From the NCBI GenBank assembly GCA_002377985.1, contig DFQW01000137.1, positions 1 through 6,990 on the forward strand: a stretch of DNA of 6,990 nt, in the 5' to 3' direction. The notes beneath the pieces are model-generated. The model had not been told where the DNA came from, made no database searches, and saw nothing but the letters and a program-made list of their open reading frames with translations. Source of the DNA: Halieaceae bacterium UBA3479. Its GTDB lineage: Bacteria; Pseudomonadota; Gammaproteobacteria; Pseudomonadales; Halieaceae. Positions 1-6,713 of the stretch are shown here, piece after piece; position 1 is the stretch's first letter, and every line of letters begins with the position of its first letter. The position numbers and the translations under genes were made by a program.

Positions 1-511
1 GATCAAACACATTCCGGGGCACGGCCGGGCGCAAAGCGATTCTCACGAGAGCTTGCCGCGGGTTAATGCCGGCGATGACGCGCTGCAGCGGGATTGCCAG
101 CCCTTTGCCGCACTGGCTGATGCGGCTATGGCGATGACCGCGCACGTGGTTTTTGAAGCGTGGGACTCAGAGCACTGCGCCAGCGTGTCGGCTCGCGTGA
201 TAGGGGAACAGATCCGCCAGCACATCGGTTTTGAGGGTTTACTGATCAGCGACGACCTCGACATGAAGGCGCTGGCCGGCGACATTCCCAGCCGGGCGGT
301 GGCCGTGTTGACGGCGGGCTGCGACATTGCGCTCAACTGTTGGGGGCGGCTTGATGACATGCAGGGCATTGCCGAGCAGGTGCCCGCCATGACCCCCGAG
401 GCAGCCCGGCGGCTCGAGGCCGCCACCCAGCGGTGTGGCATCGTCACCGATTCTGCCGCGCTGACGGCGCGGATTAATGCGCTCATTACGCGCCGCGATG
501 CCCTACAATAG
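1..511 (+). CDS. nagZ: Beta-N-acetylhexosaminidase NagZ, C-terminal part (5' end outside window)
   Basis: This is the last half of a glycoside hydrolase family 3 enzyme of the NagZ type; 169 codons are visible in the frame beginning at base 2. NagZ acts in the cytoplasm during peptidoglycan recycling, cutting GlcNAc from GlcNAc-anhydroMurNAc-peptides. The fragment opens with KHIPGHG, followed by DSH at visible residues 13-15, which supplies the Asp-His pair acting as general acid/base in NagZ enzymes. Further on, GFEGLLISDDLDM contains the nucleophile Asp, the first D of SDDL (codon 251-253). AMTAHVVF is also a family signature. E. coli NagZ is about 341 residues and its KHFPGHG lies near the middle, so the missing part should be about 165 residues. 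The gene ends TAG at 509-511, 4 nt before the next start. From memory, wording such as KHIPGHGRA, AMTAHVVF and AGCDIAL is closer to alphaproteobacterial NagZ than to the enterobacterial form. Confidence 0.93.
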   Translation, partial: IKHIPGHGRAQSDSHESLPRVNAGDDALQRDCQPFAALADAAMAMTAHVVFEAWDSEHCASVSARVIGEQIRQHIGFEGLLISDDLDMKALAGDIPSRAVAVLTAGCDIALNCWGRLDDMQGIAEQVPAMTPEAARRLEAATQRCGIVTDSAALTARINALITRRDALQ

Positions 512-515
512 CGCC

Positions 516-791
516 ATGTCTCACTCTCATTCTGTACTGCTGCGCGTGCTGCCCGTTCTTGTGTTGCTGGGTGGCTGTAGTGGTCTGGCCCCCAGTCAAA
601 CAACCGCGCCGCAGCCGCCCGCTTCAGACTGGCAGGCCTGCGAGGGTGAGCGACCCATGGTGTGCACCATGATCTATGATCCCGTGTGTGGTCGTCAGAG
701 TAACGGGGCGCTCGATGTCTACGCTTCGCCCTGTAACGCCTGCGCCGATGTGGCGGTGACCGCCTGGCACCCCGAGCCCTGCGAGGAATAG
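516..791 (+). CDS. Small lipoprotein with a Kazal-type serine protease inhibitor domain
   Basis: The 91-residue product starts with a short n-region and hydrophobic stretch (residues 7-18) ending in the lipobox LGGC, with lipidated Cys21. Ser at +2, not Asp, predicts sorting to the outer membrane. After a Pro/Thr-rich linker (24-38) come six cysteines at 42, 50, 58, 73, 76 and 89. C42-x7-C50-x7-C58, the CTMIYDPVCG string, the Tyr four residues before C73 and C73-x2-C76 are the Kazal pattern (disulfides 1-5, 2-4 and 3-6 in that fold). The C3-C4 loop is about 4 residues longer and the C5-C6 segment about 5 shorter than in avian ovomucoid domains. By alignment the reactive P1 residue is Met52. 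The frame is open from an ATG at 477 and has another ATG at 498, both inside or across the nagZ end; 516 is preferred because it gives a normal signal peptide and does not overlap nagZ. No strong ribosome binding site is seen, so coupling to nagZ is likely. The target protease is unknown. Confidence 0.82.
   Translation: MSHSHSVLLRVLPVLVLLGGCSGLAPSQTTAPQPPASDWQACEGERPMVCTMIYDPVCGRQSNGALDVYASPCNACADVAVTAWHPEPCEE
783..787 (+). promoter_or_regulatory. Ribosome binding site of the symporter gene
   Basis: GAGGA sits 5 nt before the ATG at 793, inside the last codons of the Kazal lipoprotein gene. It is the clearest Shine-Dalgarno match on the plus strand and supports 793 as the start, only 1 nt after the upstream stop codon. 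Confidence 0.7.
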
Positions 792-792
792 C

Positions 793-2106
793 ATGTCGCT
801 GACCAACCGCATTCTGCTGGCGATGGTCGCCGGTATTGCACTGGGATCTCTCATTGAATGGTGGGTGGGTGTGCTCGATCCCACCTCTGACCTCTCCCGA
901 TTTTTACAAGACGTGCTCATCCTCGGTGTCTTTGATGTCGTGGGTCGCGTTTTTATCGCTTCTTTAAAGTTACTGGTGGTGCCCTTGGTGCTGGTGTCGC
1001 TGATTTGCGGCATGAGCTCACTTGGCACGAGTAGCCGCATGGGATCCATCGCCGGCAAAACCATTGGGCTCTATCTCTTTACCACCGGGGTTGCGGTATC
1101 CCTCGGGCTGACTGCGGCATTAATCATTGGCCCCGGCAAAGGCGTCGAGGCGATGGCGGCGGCGTCCTTCGAGCCGAAGCCGGCGCCATCGCTCACCGAT
1201 ACCCTGGTCAATATCTTTCCGAGTAATCCCTTCAAGGCGATGGCAGACGGGCAGATGCTGCAGGTGATTGTGTTCGCCCTGCTGGTGGGGTTTGCGCTCA
1301 CACGCTCGGGCGAGGCGGGGGAGCGCATTGCCAACTGGTTTCGCGACATGGAAGTGATCGTCATGAAAATGGTGGGCCTCCTGATCGAGCTGGCCCCCTA
1401 TGGTGTATTTGCGCTACTCACCAAGCTGTTCGCCACCATGGGCTTTGGCACGATCGTCGATCTCGCTGCTTATTTTTTCACCCTGCTCGGCGTGCTGCTG
1501 TTTCACGGCCTTGTGGTGTACAGCAGTCTGTTGAAGGTGCTGACCTCCCTGAGCCCGGCGATTTTGCTTCAGAAAATGCGCCGGGTGTGGGCCTTTGCCT
1601 TTTCCACCGCCTCCTCGGGCGCCACGTTACCCATTACGTTGCGCACGGTCGAAAAGCGGCTTGGTGTGAGCAAGAGCGTAGCGGGATTTTCTATCCCTCT
1701 GGGGGCGACCATCAATATGGATGGCACGGCCATCATGCAGGGCGTGGCAACGGTGTTTATTGCTCAGGTCTATGGCATCGACCTCACCAGCGGTCAGATT
1801 TTGATGGTGGTGCTCACGGCCACACTGGCATCGATTGGCACCGCCGCGGTGCCGGGTGTGGGTTTGATTACCCTTGCGCTGGTTTTGCAGCAGGCAGGGT
1901 TGCCGGTGGAGGGTGTTGCACTGATTATCGGCGTGGATCGCTTCCTCGACATGGTGCGCACTATGGTGAATGTGACGGGTGATGCCACGGTCGCCACGAT
2001 TGTGGCGCACAAGGAAGGCCAGCTGGATCAAAGCGTCTACTTCGACCCCAACGCTGATCATGAGGGTGACCGGCAACAGCTTGCAGGAACGGGTGCCTCG
2101 CTATGA
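793..2106 (+). CDS. Dicarboxylate/acidic amino acid:cation symporter (DAACS family, GltP/DctA/Glt-Ph type)
   Basis: This inner-membrane secondary transporter of 437 residues has the full DAACS (SLC1-like) layout: hydrophobic N-terminal helices, then the paired hairpin core. The hairpin 1 motif STASSGATLP is at residues 271-280, the sodium-site NMDGTA at 308-313, hairpin 2 around ASIGTAAVPGVG, and the final helix DRFLDMVRTMVNVTGD at 382-397. Compared with the archaeal aspartate transporter Glt-Ph, these supply the equivalents of Asp394 (D386, substrate amino group), Arg397 (R389, side-chain carboxylate), Asn401 (N393) and the sodium ligand Asp405 (D397). The retained Arg predicts an acidic substrate (Glu, Asp or C4-dicarboxylate), and NMDGT predicts sodium coupling; GltP and DctA roles cannot be told apart by eye. 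A hydrophilic tail follows from about residue 410. The gene starts 1 nt after the Kazal lipoprotein stop with a good GAGGA site and its stop overlaps the next start (ATGA). Length is normal for the family. Confidence 0.94.
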   Translation: MSLTNRILLAMVAGIALGSLIEWWVGVLDPTSDLSRFLQDVLILGVFDVVGRVFIASLKLLVVPLVLVSLICGMSSLGTSSRMGSIAGKTIGLYLFTTGVAVSLGLTAALIIGPGKGVEAMAAASFEPKPAPSLTDTLVNIFPSNPFKAMADGQMLQVIVFALLVGFALTRSGEAGERIANWFRDMEVIVMKMVGLLIELAPYGVFALLTKLFATMGFGTIVDLAAYFFTLLGVLLFHGLVVYSSLLKVLTSLSPAILLQKMRRVWAFAFSTASSGATLPITLRTVEKRLGVSKSVAGFSIPLGATINMDGTAIMQGVATVFIAQVYGIDLTSGQILMVVLTATLASIGTAAVPGVGLITLALVLQQAGLPVEGVALIIGVDRFLDMVRTMVNVTGDATVATIVAHKEGQLDQSVYFDPNADHEGDRQQLAGTGASL

Positions 2107-2753
2107 GTGTGAAAGTACAAGTGGTGCCCGTCACCCAGTACCAGCAGAACTGCTCCATTATTCAGTGTCAGGCAACGGGTCTCGCCGCGATCGTCGACCC
2201 CGGTGGCGACATCGAGCGCATCGAGGCGGCGGTGTCGGCCATGGGTGCGACCGTGGAAAAGATCCTGTTAACCCACGGACACATGGATCATTGTGCGGCG
2301 GCCGATGTGCTCCGCCAGAAGCTGGCGGTGCCGATGGAAGGGCCCGAGCGCGGGGACAGCTTTTGGATCGACAAGCTACCCCAGTGGTGCGAGATGGCGG
2401 GCTTTCCCCGCGCCGAACCGTTCACGCCTGATCGTTGGCTTGAAGATGGTGACACGGTCACCGTCGGTGAGCAGACCCTCGAGGTGATTCACTGCCCCGG
2501 CCATACCCCCGGCCATGTGGTGTTTCTGCACCGCGAGACCCAACTCGCCTGGGTGGGCGATGTGCTCTTTGCGGGCTCTATTGGCCGAACCGATTTCCCC
2601 ATGGGTAATCACGAGCAGCTCATTCATTCGATTCGCGAGAAGCTGTTTCCGATCGGTGACGACATCCGCTTTGTCCCCGGTCACGGGCCTGACTCGACCT
2701 TTGGTCAAGAGCGCGCCAGTAATCCCTTTGTCGCCGATAACCGCTACGGCTAA
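2103..2753 (+). CDS. ycbL: YcbL-like MBL-fold metallohydrolase (glyoxalase II-related)
   Basis: This 216-residue cytoplasmic protein has the metallo-beta-lactamase fold and reads closely with E. coli YcbL over its whole length, including PGGD near the N-terminus, GDTVTVG, CPGHTPGHVVF and FVPGHGP. All metal ligands are present: THGHMDH gives H58, H60, D62 and H63, with H134, D153 and H194 completing the two-metal site. YcbL-type proteins are described as type II glyoxalase II-like thioesterases that lack the C-terminal glutathione-binding helical domain of classical GloB; the short length here fits that. The physiological thioester is not established from sequence. The start ATG at 2103 overlaps the symporter stop as ATGA, and no strong Shine-Dalgarno sits at the right distance (AGGA lies 14 nt away), so translation is probably coupled to the transporter. 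No signal peptide is seen. Confidence 0.93.
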   Translation: MSVKVQVVPVTQYQQNCSIIQCQATGLAAIVDPGGDIERIEAAVSAMGATVEKILLTHGHMDHCAAADVLRQKLAVPMEGPERGDSFWIDKLPQWCEMAGFPRAEPFTPDRWLEDGDTVTVGEQTLEVIHCPGHTPGHVVFLHRETQLAWVGDVLFAGSIGRTDFPMGNHEQLIHSIREKLFPIGDDIRFVPGHGPDSTFGQERASNPFVADNRYG

Positions 2754-2819
2754 CTGCCCGCAGTGTCACGCTCTGCAGACGGGCGCCACGCGATGCCATC
2801 GCGCCTCGCGGTAGCGGTT
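2739..2819. terminator. Nested inverted repeats at the convergent junction (possible weak terminator)
   Basis: The 108-nt gap (2754-2861) between the two converging gene strings holds a perfect 9-base inverted repeat, aaccgctac (2739-2747, inside the ycbL end) and gtagcggtt (2811-2819), the second arm running into four T residues. Between the arms lies a compact hairpin, cgcgat-gcc-atcgcg (2789-2803), and an alternative GGCGC/GCGCC pairing around it. A further repeat, atcag/ctgat (2837-2858), flanks GC-rich sequence next to the minus-strand stop codon. The location suits a bidirectional terminator, but no hairpin is followed directly by a strong U-tract in either direction, so the call is tentative. 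Confidence 0.3.
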
Positions 2820-2861
2820 TTCGCAGTGCGTGTTTGATCAGCGCCCGCGCCGACTGATGCT

Positions 2862-4577
2862 TCAGGGCGGTGTCGGGTAGGCGGCACCGGCGAACACCGT
2901 CGCCAGCACTTTGATATCGCGCAGCTCAGAACCGGGTACCGTCATCGGGTCGGCGTCGAGCACCACAAAGTCTGCCCGCTTGCCGGCACGAATAGAGCCG
3001 ATCTCGTTCTCGCGACCAATGACCCGCGCCGCGCCTGAGGTCACCGCCTCAAGTGCTGATGCCCGCGATAGTCGCTCGGTTGCCAGGCCCTTGGCTCCAC
3101 TGATGGTCTCGCGTTCGCTGGCGGCCCACACCAGCGTGAGGGGTGACAGCGGTGCCATGGGGGCATCGGAATGGAGTGTGAGCGGCACCCCGTTACGCTC
3201 CAGAGAACCCAGCCGGGTCATTTGCGCGGCGCGATCGGGCCCCAGCCAGTCGCCGGAGTAGGCCTCAGACAGAATGTAGTGGTAGTAGGGATTTACCGAC
3301 GCCTGCGCGCCGAGTTTGGCCAGCTGAGCGCTTTGTTGCTCGGTGCTGTAGGCCAGATGCTCGATCGTGGCGCGGTGATCGGGCCGCGGGAAGTCGCGCT
3401 GCAACCCGGCGATCAGTCGCAGAAAGCGATCTACCGCGGCATCACCATTGGCGTGGGCGTGGAGCTGAAACCCCGCGCGCCAGAAGGTCTCGCCATAGGC
3501 GCGCAGCGTCTCTTCGGGCACCATCCAGACGCCTTCGTGTCCATCAAGGTAGCCCGGCGCGCCCATTTGGGCCAGGCCCGAGAAGATGGCGCCATCGATC
3601 ATGAGCTTAAAGTGATTGCCGATGGCTACGCGGTCATCGTTATTTGCTTGCCAGTCCCGAATCTCGCTCAGCGCGGCCTCGGGTGACCGGCCCCGGGTGA
3701 GGAAGTCGAGGATAATCGGCGTCAGAATAATGCGGACTGGCACCGGGTAGGCATTCGCCGCGGCGCGTACGCCGGCGATTTCGCCCACGGGGTTGCCATA
3801 GATGCCGGTGCCCATGTCGAGGGCGGTGGTGACCCCGGCCTGATGCAGCATCGCCAGAAAATTAAACATGCCGCGGCCAAAGCGCTCAGGCGAAAAAAGG
3901 AACCCGAGCTTGGGTATCACCGCCTTGAGTCCGTTCTCGTAAAAGTGCCCTCGGGCCCAGTCGGCGCCTTCTTTGATTTGCGCATCGGCCTCGGTGACGC
4001 CCAATAGGCGCCAGGCGGCGTCGTTGCCAACGAGCTCATGAAACGAGCGGTGCCAGATCATCACGGGCTGCTCGCCAAACCACTCGTTGAGATCTGTCCG
4101 CCATACCTCCCCGTGCCAGAGGGGGTGATAACCCCAGGCAATAAAGGGCACGGTTGGATCGGCGTGTGCCTTTGCCAGCGTCATGAGCCGCTGTCGATAG
4201 CCCTCGGGCGTGGTCTCGCCCGGAAAAACCCCGGTGGGCAAGGTCCAGTCGTCGGGCGCCAAAAACGGGAACTGGGTCAGCACCGCAGGTAGCGCGGGAT
4301 GCACGTGGGGGTCGATAAACCCGGGCAACACAATGCGGCCCTCGAACTGGCGATCTACGCGACCGCCCCGGGCTGTGATCAGCGGTTGCAGACTCGCCTC
4401 GGAACCCACCGCCACGATCTCGCCGTTCTCCACCGCGACCGCCGTGGCAACGGGCAGGGCAGGCTCCATGGTGCGAATTAATTTGGCGGTGTAAACCACC
4501 AGCTCGGCGGAGGTTTCAGCTGAGAGCAAACAGGCCAGGGCAATGACCGCCCATCGCACTGGGTTATGTGGGTTCAT
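2862..4577 (-). CDS. Exported YtcJ-like amidohydrolase (amidohydrolase family 3), substrate unknown
   Basis: The 571-residue product begins with a Sec-type signal peptide (basic/polar start, hydrophobic core around residues 9-19, likely cleavage after TSA24), so it should act in the periplasm. The mature part starts with the small beta-sandwich strand region (VVYTAKLIRTM, VENGEIVAVGS), then LPGFIDPHVHP with metal-binding H91 and H93. The barrel carries KLMIDGA with K324, HAHANGD with H375, IEH with H407 and HSDAP with D471, the usual metal and catalytic positions of the YtcJ group. It ends with the closing strand motif IGSIRAGKRADFVVLDADP. The family includes N-substituted formamide deformylase, but most members have no known substrate and none can be named here. 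The start at 4577 is chosen over a TTG at 4595 because GGAGG lies between them, just before the ATG. The gene follows the M48 lipoprotein gene by 24 nt. Length and domains look complete. Confidence 0.9.
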   Translation of the reverse strand: MNPHNPVRWAVIALACLLSAETSAELVVYTAKLIRTMEPALPVATAVAVENGEIVAVGSEASLQPLITARGGRVDRQFEGRIVLPGFIDPHVHPALPAVLTQFPFLAPDDWTLPTGVFPGETTPEGYRQRLMTLAKAHADPTVPFIAWGYHPLWHGEVWRTDLNEWFGEQPVMIWHRSFHELVGNDAAWRLLGVTEADAQIKEGADWARGHFYENGLKAVIPKLGFLFSPERFGRGMFNFLAMLHQAGVTTALDMGTGIYGNPVGEIAGVRAAANAYPVPVRIILTPIILDFLTRGRSPEAALSEIRDWQANNDDRVAIGNHFKLMIDGAIFSGLAQMGAPGYLDGHEGVWMVPEETLRAYGETFWRAGFQLHAHANGDAAVDRFLRLIAGLQRDFPRPDHRATIEHLAYSTEQQSAQLAKLGAQASVNPYYHYILSEAYSGDWLGPDRAAQMTRLGSLERNGVPLTLHSDAPMAPLSPLTLVWAASERETISGAKGLATERLSRASALEAVTSGAARVIGRENEIGSIRAGKRADFVVLDADPMTVPGSELRDIKVLATVFAGAAYPTPP

Positions 4578-4581
4578 GCTC

Positions 4582-4586
4582 CCTCC
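4582..4586 (-). promoter_or_regulatory. Ribosome binding site deciding the amidohydrolase start
   Basis: On the minus strand GGAGG is followed by GAGC and then the ATG at 4577. Its position rules against the in-frame TTG at 4595, which would place this site inside the coding sequence and add six residues ahead of the signal peptide. Confidence 0.7.
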
Positions 4587-4601
4587 GCCGGACAAGATCG
4601 C

Positions 4602-6026
4602 CTAGCGGATGACTTTAACCCAATCGCCGGTGCGCGGCTCGCCGCTGGGGTAGTAACCATTGATGAGCCTGAGCTGATTCTCGGCGTCCGGTAGTTTCAC
4701 GCTGCTGGCGAGTGAGGCAAAGGTGGCGCCACGTGGGGCCTGAATGTAATGCAGGGTATGGCTGGTGCCGGTGATTTTTTCGCGACCGGTGAGGGGGCGA
4801 AAGCTGTCGATAATGGTACGAAATTCGGCGTCGGCCTCTGCCAGCACGGGGGCCTCTCCCTGAAACAGAAAGCGGTAGCCGTGGTCGATCACCGCCAGGC
4901 GCACCGCCTGCTCACCACTGGAGGCGATTGCGGTGGAGCCGGTGAGTCCAAACTGCTCAAGTCGCTCAAATTCGGTGACATCGCCCTGCGCGCCCGCGAT
5001 CAGGCTGGCCTCGGTGTCCTGGTTGGGGTCGATCTTGGCAAGACCAATGGTCAGGGTGCGACTGCCATCAGCCGAGGTGGCAAGAATTTCGCGGCTGGAC
5101 TGCCGCACGGTCCATCCCGGTGGGTGCGCGAAGGTGAAGTTGAGTTTGTTGTGGTAAAAACGGTCGGGTTCGTTTTGCGCCTCGGCGCTGGCACCGTAAA
5201 CCAGCCCCTCTGTTTGGCGCCGGTATTCCCCGGGTAGTTCGGGGTTCTCCGGCATCTCGTCAATATCCAGCTCGTTGGCTGCTTTAATCACCGTTTGTAG
5301 GCGTAGGTCATTTCGCGGATGGCTGGCATATAACCCGTGATAGGTGCCGGAGGGTTTACCGCTGGCTTTGGCCTGCACCCGGCGATACTGCTCCTGATCC
5401 TTGAGCACGCCAATCACCGAGAGCATGGAGTCCACATCGTAGCCGCTCTGGTGCAGATACTCCGCACCCGCCGAATCGGCCTCGAGCTCCATGTCTCGGC
5501 CGAAGCCCGAAATAATCTCGGCCCCATACATGCTGGCGGCGTCATACACGTCGCCCGAGCCGGTCAGAATATAGGCCGACACCGCGGCTACCTTTGAGGT
5601 CACCTGTTGGGTCTGACGGCGAGAGTGATGATTCTCCGTGATGTGCCCGATCTCATGGGCGAGCACACCGGCCAGTTCCGCCTCGCTATCCAGATAGGCG
5701 AGTAATCCCCGATTGACGTAAATAAAGCCTCCGGGCATGGCAAAGGCGTTGATGTCGGGGGAGTCCAGTAACGTGAAGATAAACTCCGGGCGGGTAATGC
5801 CCGACTCTCTTAACAGCCGTTCACCCACCTGCCGCACATAGGCGTCGAGCTCGGGGTCATCGTAAATCCCAATATTATCGATGAGCTTCTGATGCTCCTC
5901 GGCCACTTCCTTGGGCATCTCGACTGACTTGCCCGCTACCGTGACGGTAGAGGACCCGCTCGCGCAGCCAGCCAGCCACACGATGGCGAGGGCGAGAAGA
6001 GAAAAGTGGGAGTGTCTGCGTATCAT
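4602..6026 (-). CDS. M48-family zinc metalloprotease lipoprotein with C-terminal LysM-like segment
   Basis: The 474-residue protein opens with a lipoprotein signal ending in LAGC (Cys21 lipidated; Ala at +2 predicts the outer membrane, periplasmic face). The peptidase M48 domain covers roughly residues 50-250: NAFAMPGGFIYVNRGLL, the zinc motif HEIGH (H124, E125, H128), the third ligand Glu180 in ELEAD, and the SHP..R motif at 235-242. A middle beta-rich domain (about 287-400) begins with NKLNFTFAHPPGW. The last 50 residues (about 424-474) read as a LysM-like or similar small module, with APRGATFASLA, LRLINGYYP and GDWVKVIR. This layout matches the putative Zn-dependent protease group I recall as COG4784; related M48 lipoproteins such as BepA and LoiP act in outer membrane protein quality control, which is a plausible but unproven role here. 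The start lies 6 nt after the stop of the unknown lipoprotein gene, without a strong binding site, suggesting translational coupling. Confidence 0.92.
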   Translation of the reverse strand: MIRRHSHFSLLALAIVWLAGCASGSSTVTVAGKSVEMPKEVAEEHQKLIDNIGIYDDPELDAYVRQVGERLLRESGITRPEFIFTLLDSPDINAFAMPGGFIYVNRGLLAYLDSEAELAGVLAHEIGHITENHHSRRQTQQVTSKVAAVSAYILTGSGDVYDAASMYGAEIISGFGRDMELEADSAGAEYLHQSGYDVDSMLSVIGVLKDQEQYRRVQAKASGKPSGTYHGLYASHPRNDLRLQTVIKAANELDIDEMPENPELPGEYRRQTEGLVYGASAEAQNEPDRFYHNKLNFTFAHPPGWTVRQSSREILATSADGSRTLTIGLAKIDPNQDTEASLIAGAQGDVTEFERLEQFGLTGSTAIASSGEQAVRLAVIDHGYRFLFQGEAPVLAEADAEFRTIIDSFRPLTGREKITGTSHTLHYIQAPRGATFASLASSVKLPDAENQLRLINGYYPSGEPRTGDWVKVIR

Positions 6027-6032
6027 CGTGAC

Positions 6033-6713
6033 TCAGTGGTGTGCAGAGAGGTATTCCAGCAGCTGGTCGCCGAGGCTGTCGCAGGCGGTTCCCTGCACGG
6101 GGGCAATAATTGGAATCGGCACAATCACGGCGGGCATGTAGCTCTGGCCGCTGGTGTTTGCGCTCACTTTGCCCACCTCCACTTTATCGGTGAAATCCCA
6201 TATGGTGGCTTCGTACTCGGACTCGGTGCCCCAAGTGCCAAAGCCAAAGCAGCCGGCCACGCCCGGGCCGATGCCGCAGCTCATGGACCCTACGCTGTCG
6301 GTATCCACCGTCCTGCCGTCAATCCAGATCATGTATTCCAGCTTCATCTCGGCGAAGCGCTCTGCAACCATTGGCATATCGAGTAAACGATCGATCGACT
6401 GTGGCTGCATCGGTGCTGTGCGGGGCTCAAACCACGGATAAAACTCATTGATAAACGCAATCTCGTTGATCACGTCGATGCTGGGGTCACCGCTGTGAAT
6501 GTGATCGCCAATGCACTCAATAAAGTCAAACTCGGTGTCGTAGTCTGGCGCATGACGCCTGCCGAGGATCACCACGCTTGATTCACCGATACCGGCAACA
6601 GGCTCGTTATAGGTCATCTCGTCAACGGTGGCGCTAACGCAGCCCCCCAACCACAGCGCGCTCAGAAAAATCCCGGCACCCCGCATCAGACAACGTAACC
6701 TACCGCGGATCAT
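6033..6713 (-). CDS. Lipoprotein of unknown function, four cysteines in the mature part
   Basis: I do not recognise a named family. The 226-residue product has a basic start (MIRGRLRCLMRG), a hydrophobic core and the lipobox LGGC with lipidated Cys25; Val at +2 predicts outer-membrane sorting. The mature protein contains cysteines at 67, 146, 155 and 211, enough for two disulfides in the periplasm. Visible elements are a beta-strand like SSVVILGRRH (45-54), an acidic segment DTEFDFIECIGDHI (59-72), EYMIWIDGR (126-134), a Gly-rich loop SCGIGPGVAGCFGFGTWG (145-162), an EATIWDF strand (168-174), and a hydrophobic PAVIVPIPIIAP run (194-205) followed by a helix to the end. The start at 6713 is supported by GGAG at 6725-6722 with an 8-nt spacer, and overlaps the upstream stop as ATGA. 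The M48 gene follows after 6 nt, so the two proteins may function together; this is inferred only from context. Confidence 0.8.
   Translation of the reverse strand: MIRGRLRCLMRGAGIFLSALWLGGCVSATVDEMTYNEPVAGIGESSVVILGRRHAPDYDTEFDFIECIGDHIHSGDPSIDVINEIAFINEFYPWFEPRTAPMQPQSIDRLLDMPMVAERFAEMKLEYMIWIDGRTVDTDSVGSMSCGIGPGVAGCFGFGTWGTESEYEATIWDFTDKVEVGKVSANTSGQSYMPAVIVPIPIIAPVQGTACDSLGDQLLEYLSAHH

Noticed and set aside
43..603. 186-codon open frame on the minus strand opposite nagZ and the Kazal gene
   Set aside because: It runs antisense to a well-supported GH3 catalytic region, its product is Ser/Ala/Arg-rich without recognisable motifs, and long antisense frames are expected in GC-rich coding DNA.
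1587..1982. Open frame on the plus strand inside the symporter gene
   Set aside because: It is a +1 frame shadow of the strongly conserved DAACS core; the translation is Gly/His/Arg-rich and shows no domain.
3171..3686. 171-codon plus-strand open frame opposite the amidohydrolase
   Set aside because: It lies antisense to the conserved metal-site region and shows no motif or ribosome binding site.
4578..4595. TTG start for the amidohydrolase at 4595
   Set aside because: The Shine-Dalgarno GGAGG lies between this codon and the ATG at 4577, and the shorter product has a normal signal peptide.
4749..5237. 162-codon plus-strand open frame opposite the M48 gene
   Set aside because: It is antisense to the C-terminal half of a complete M48 lipoprotein gene and has no recognisable features.
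516..6026. Idea that the Kazal lipoprotein inhibits the M48 protease in the same window
   Set aside because: Kazal domains inhibit serine proteases by a substrate-like loop; M48 enzymes are zinc metalloproteases, and the genes sit in separate convergent operons.
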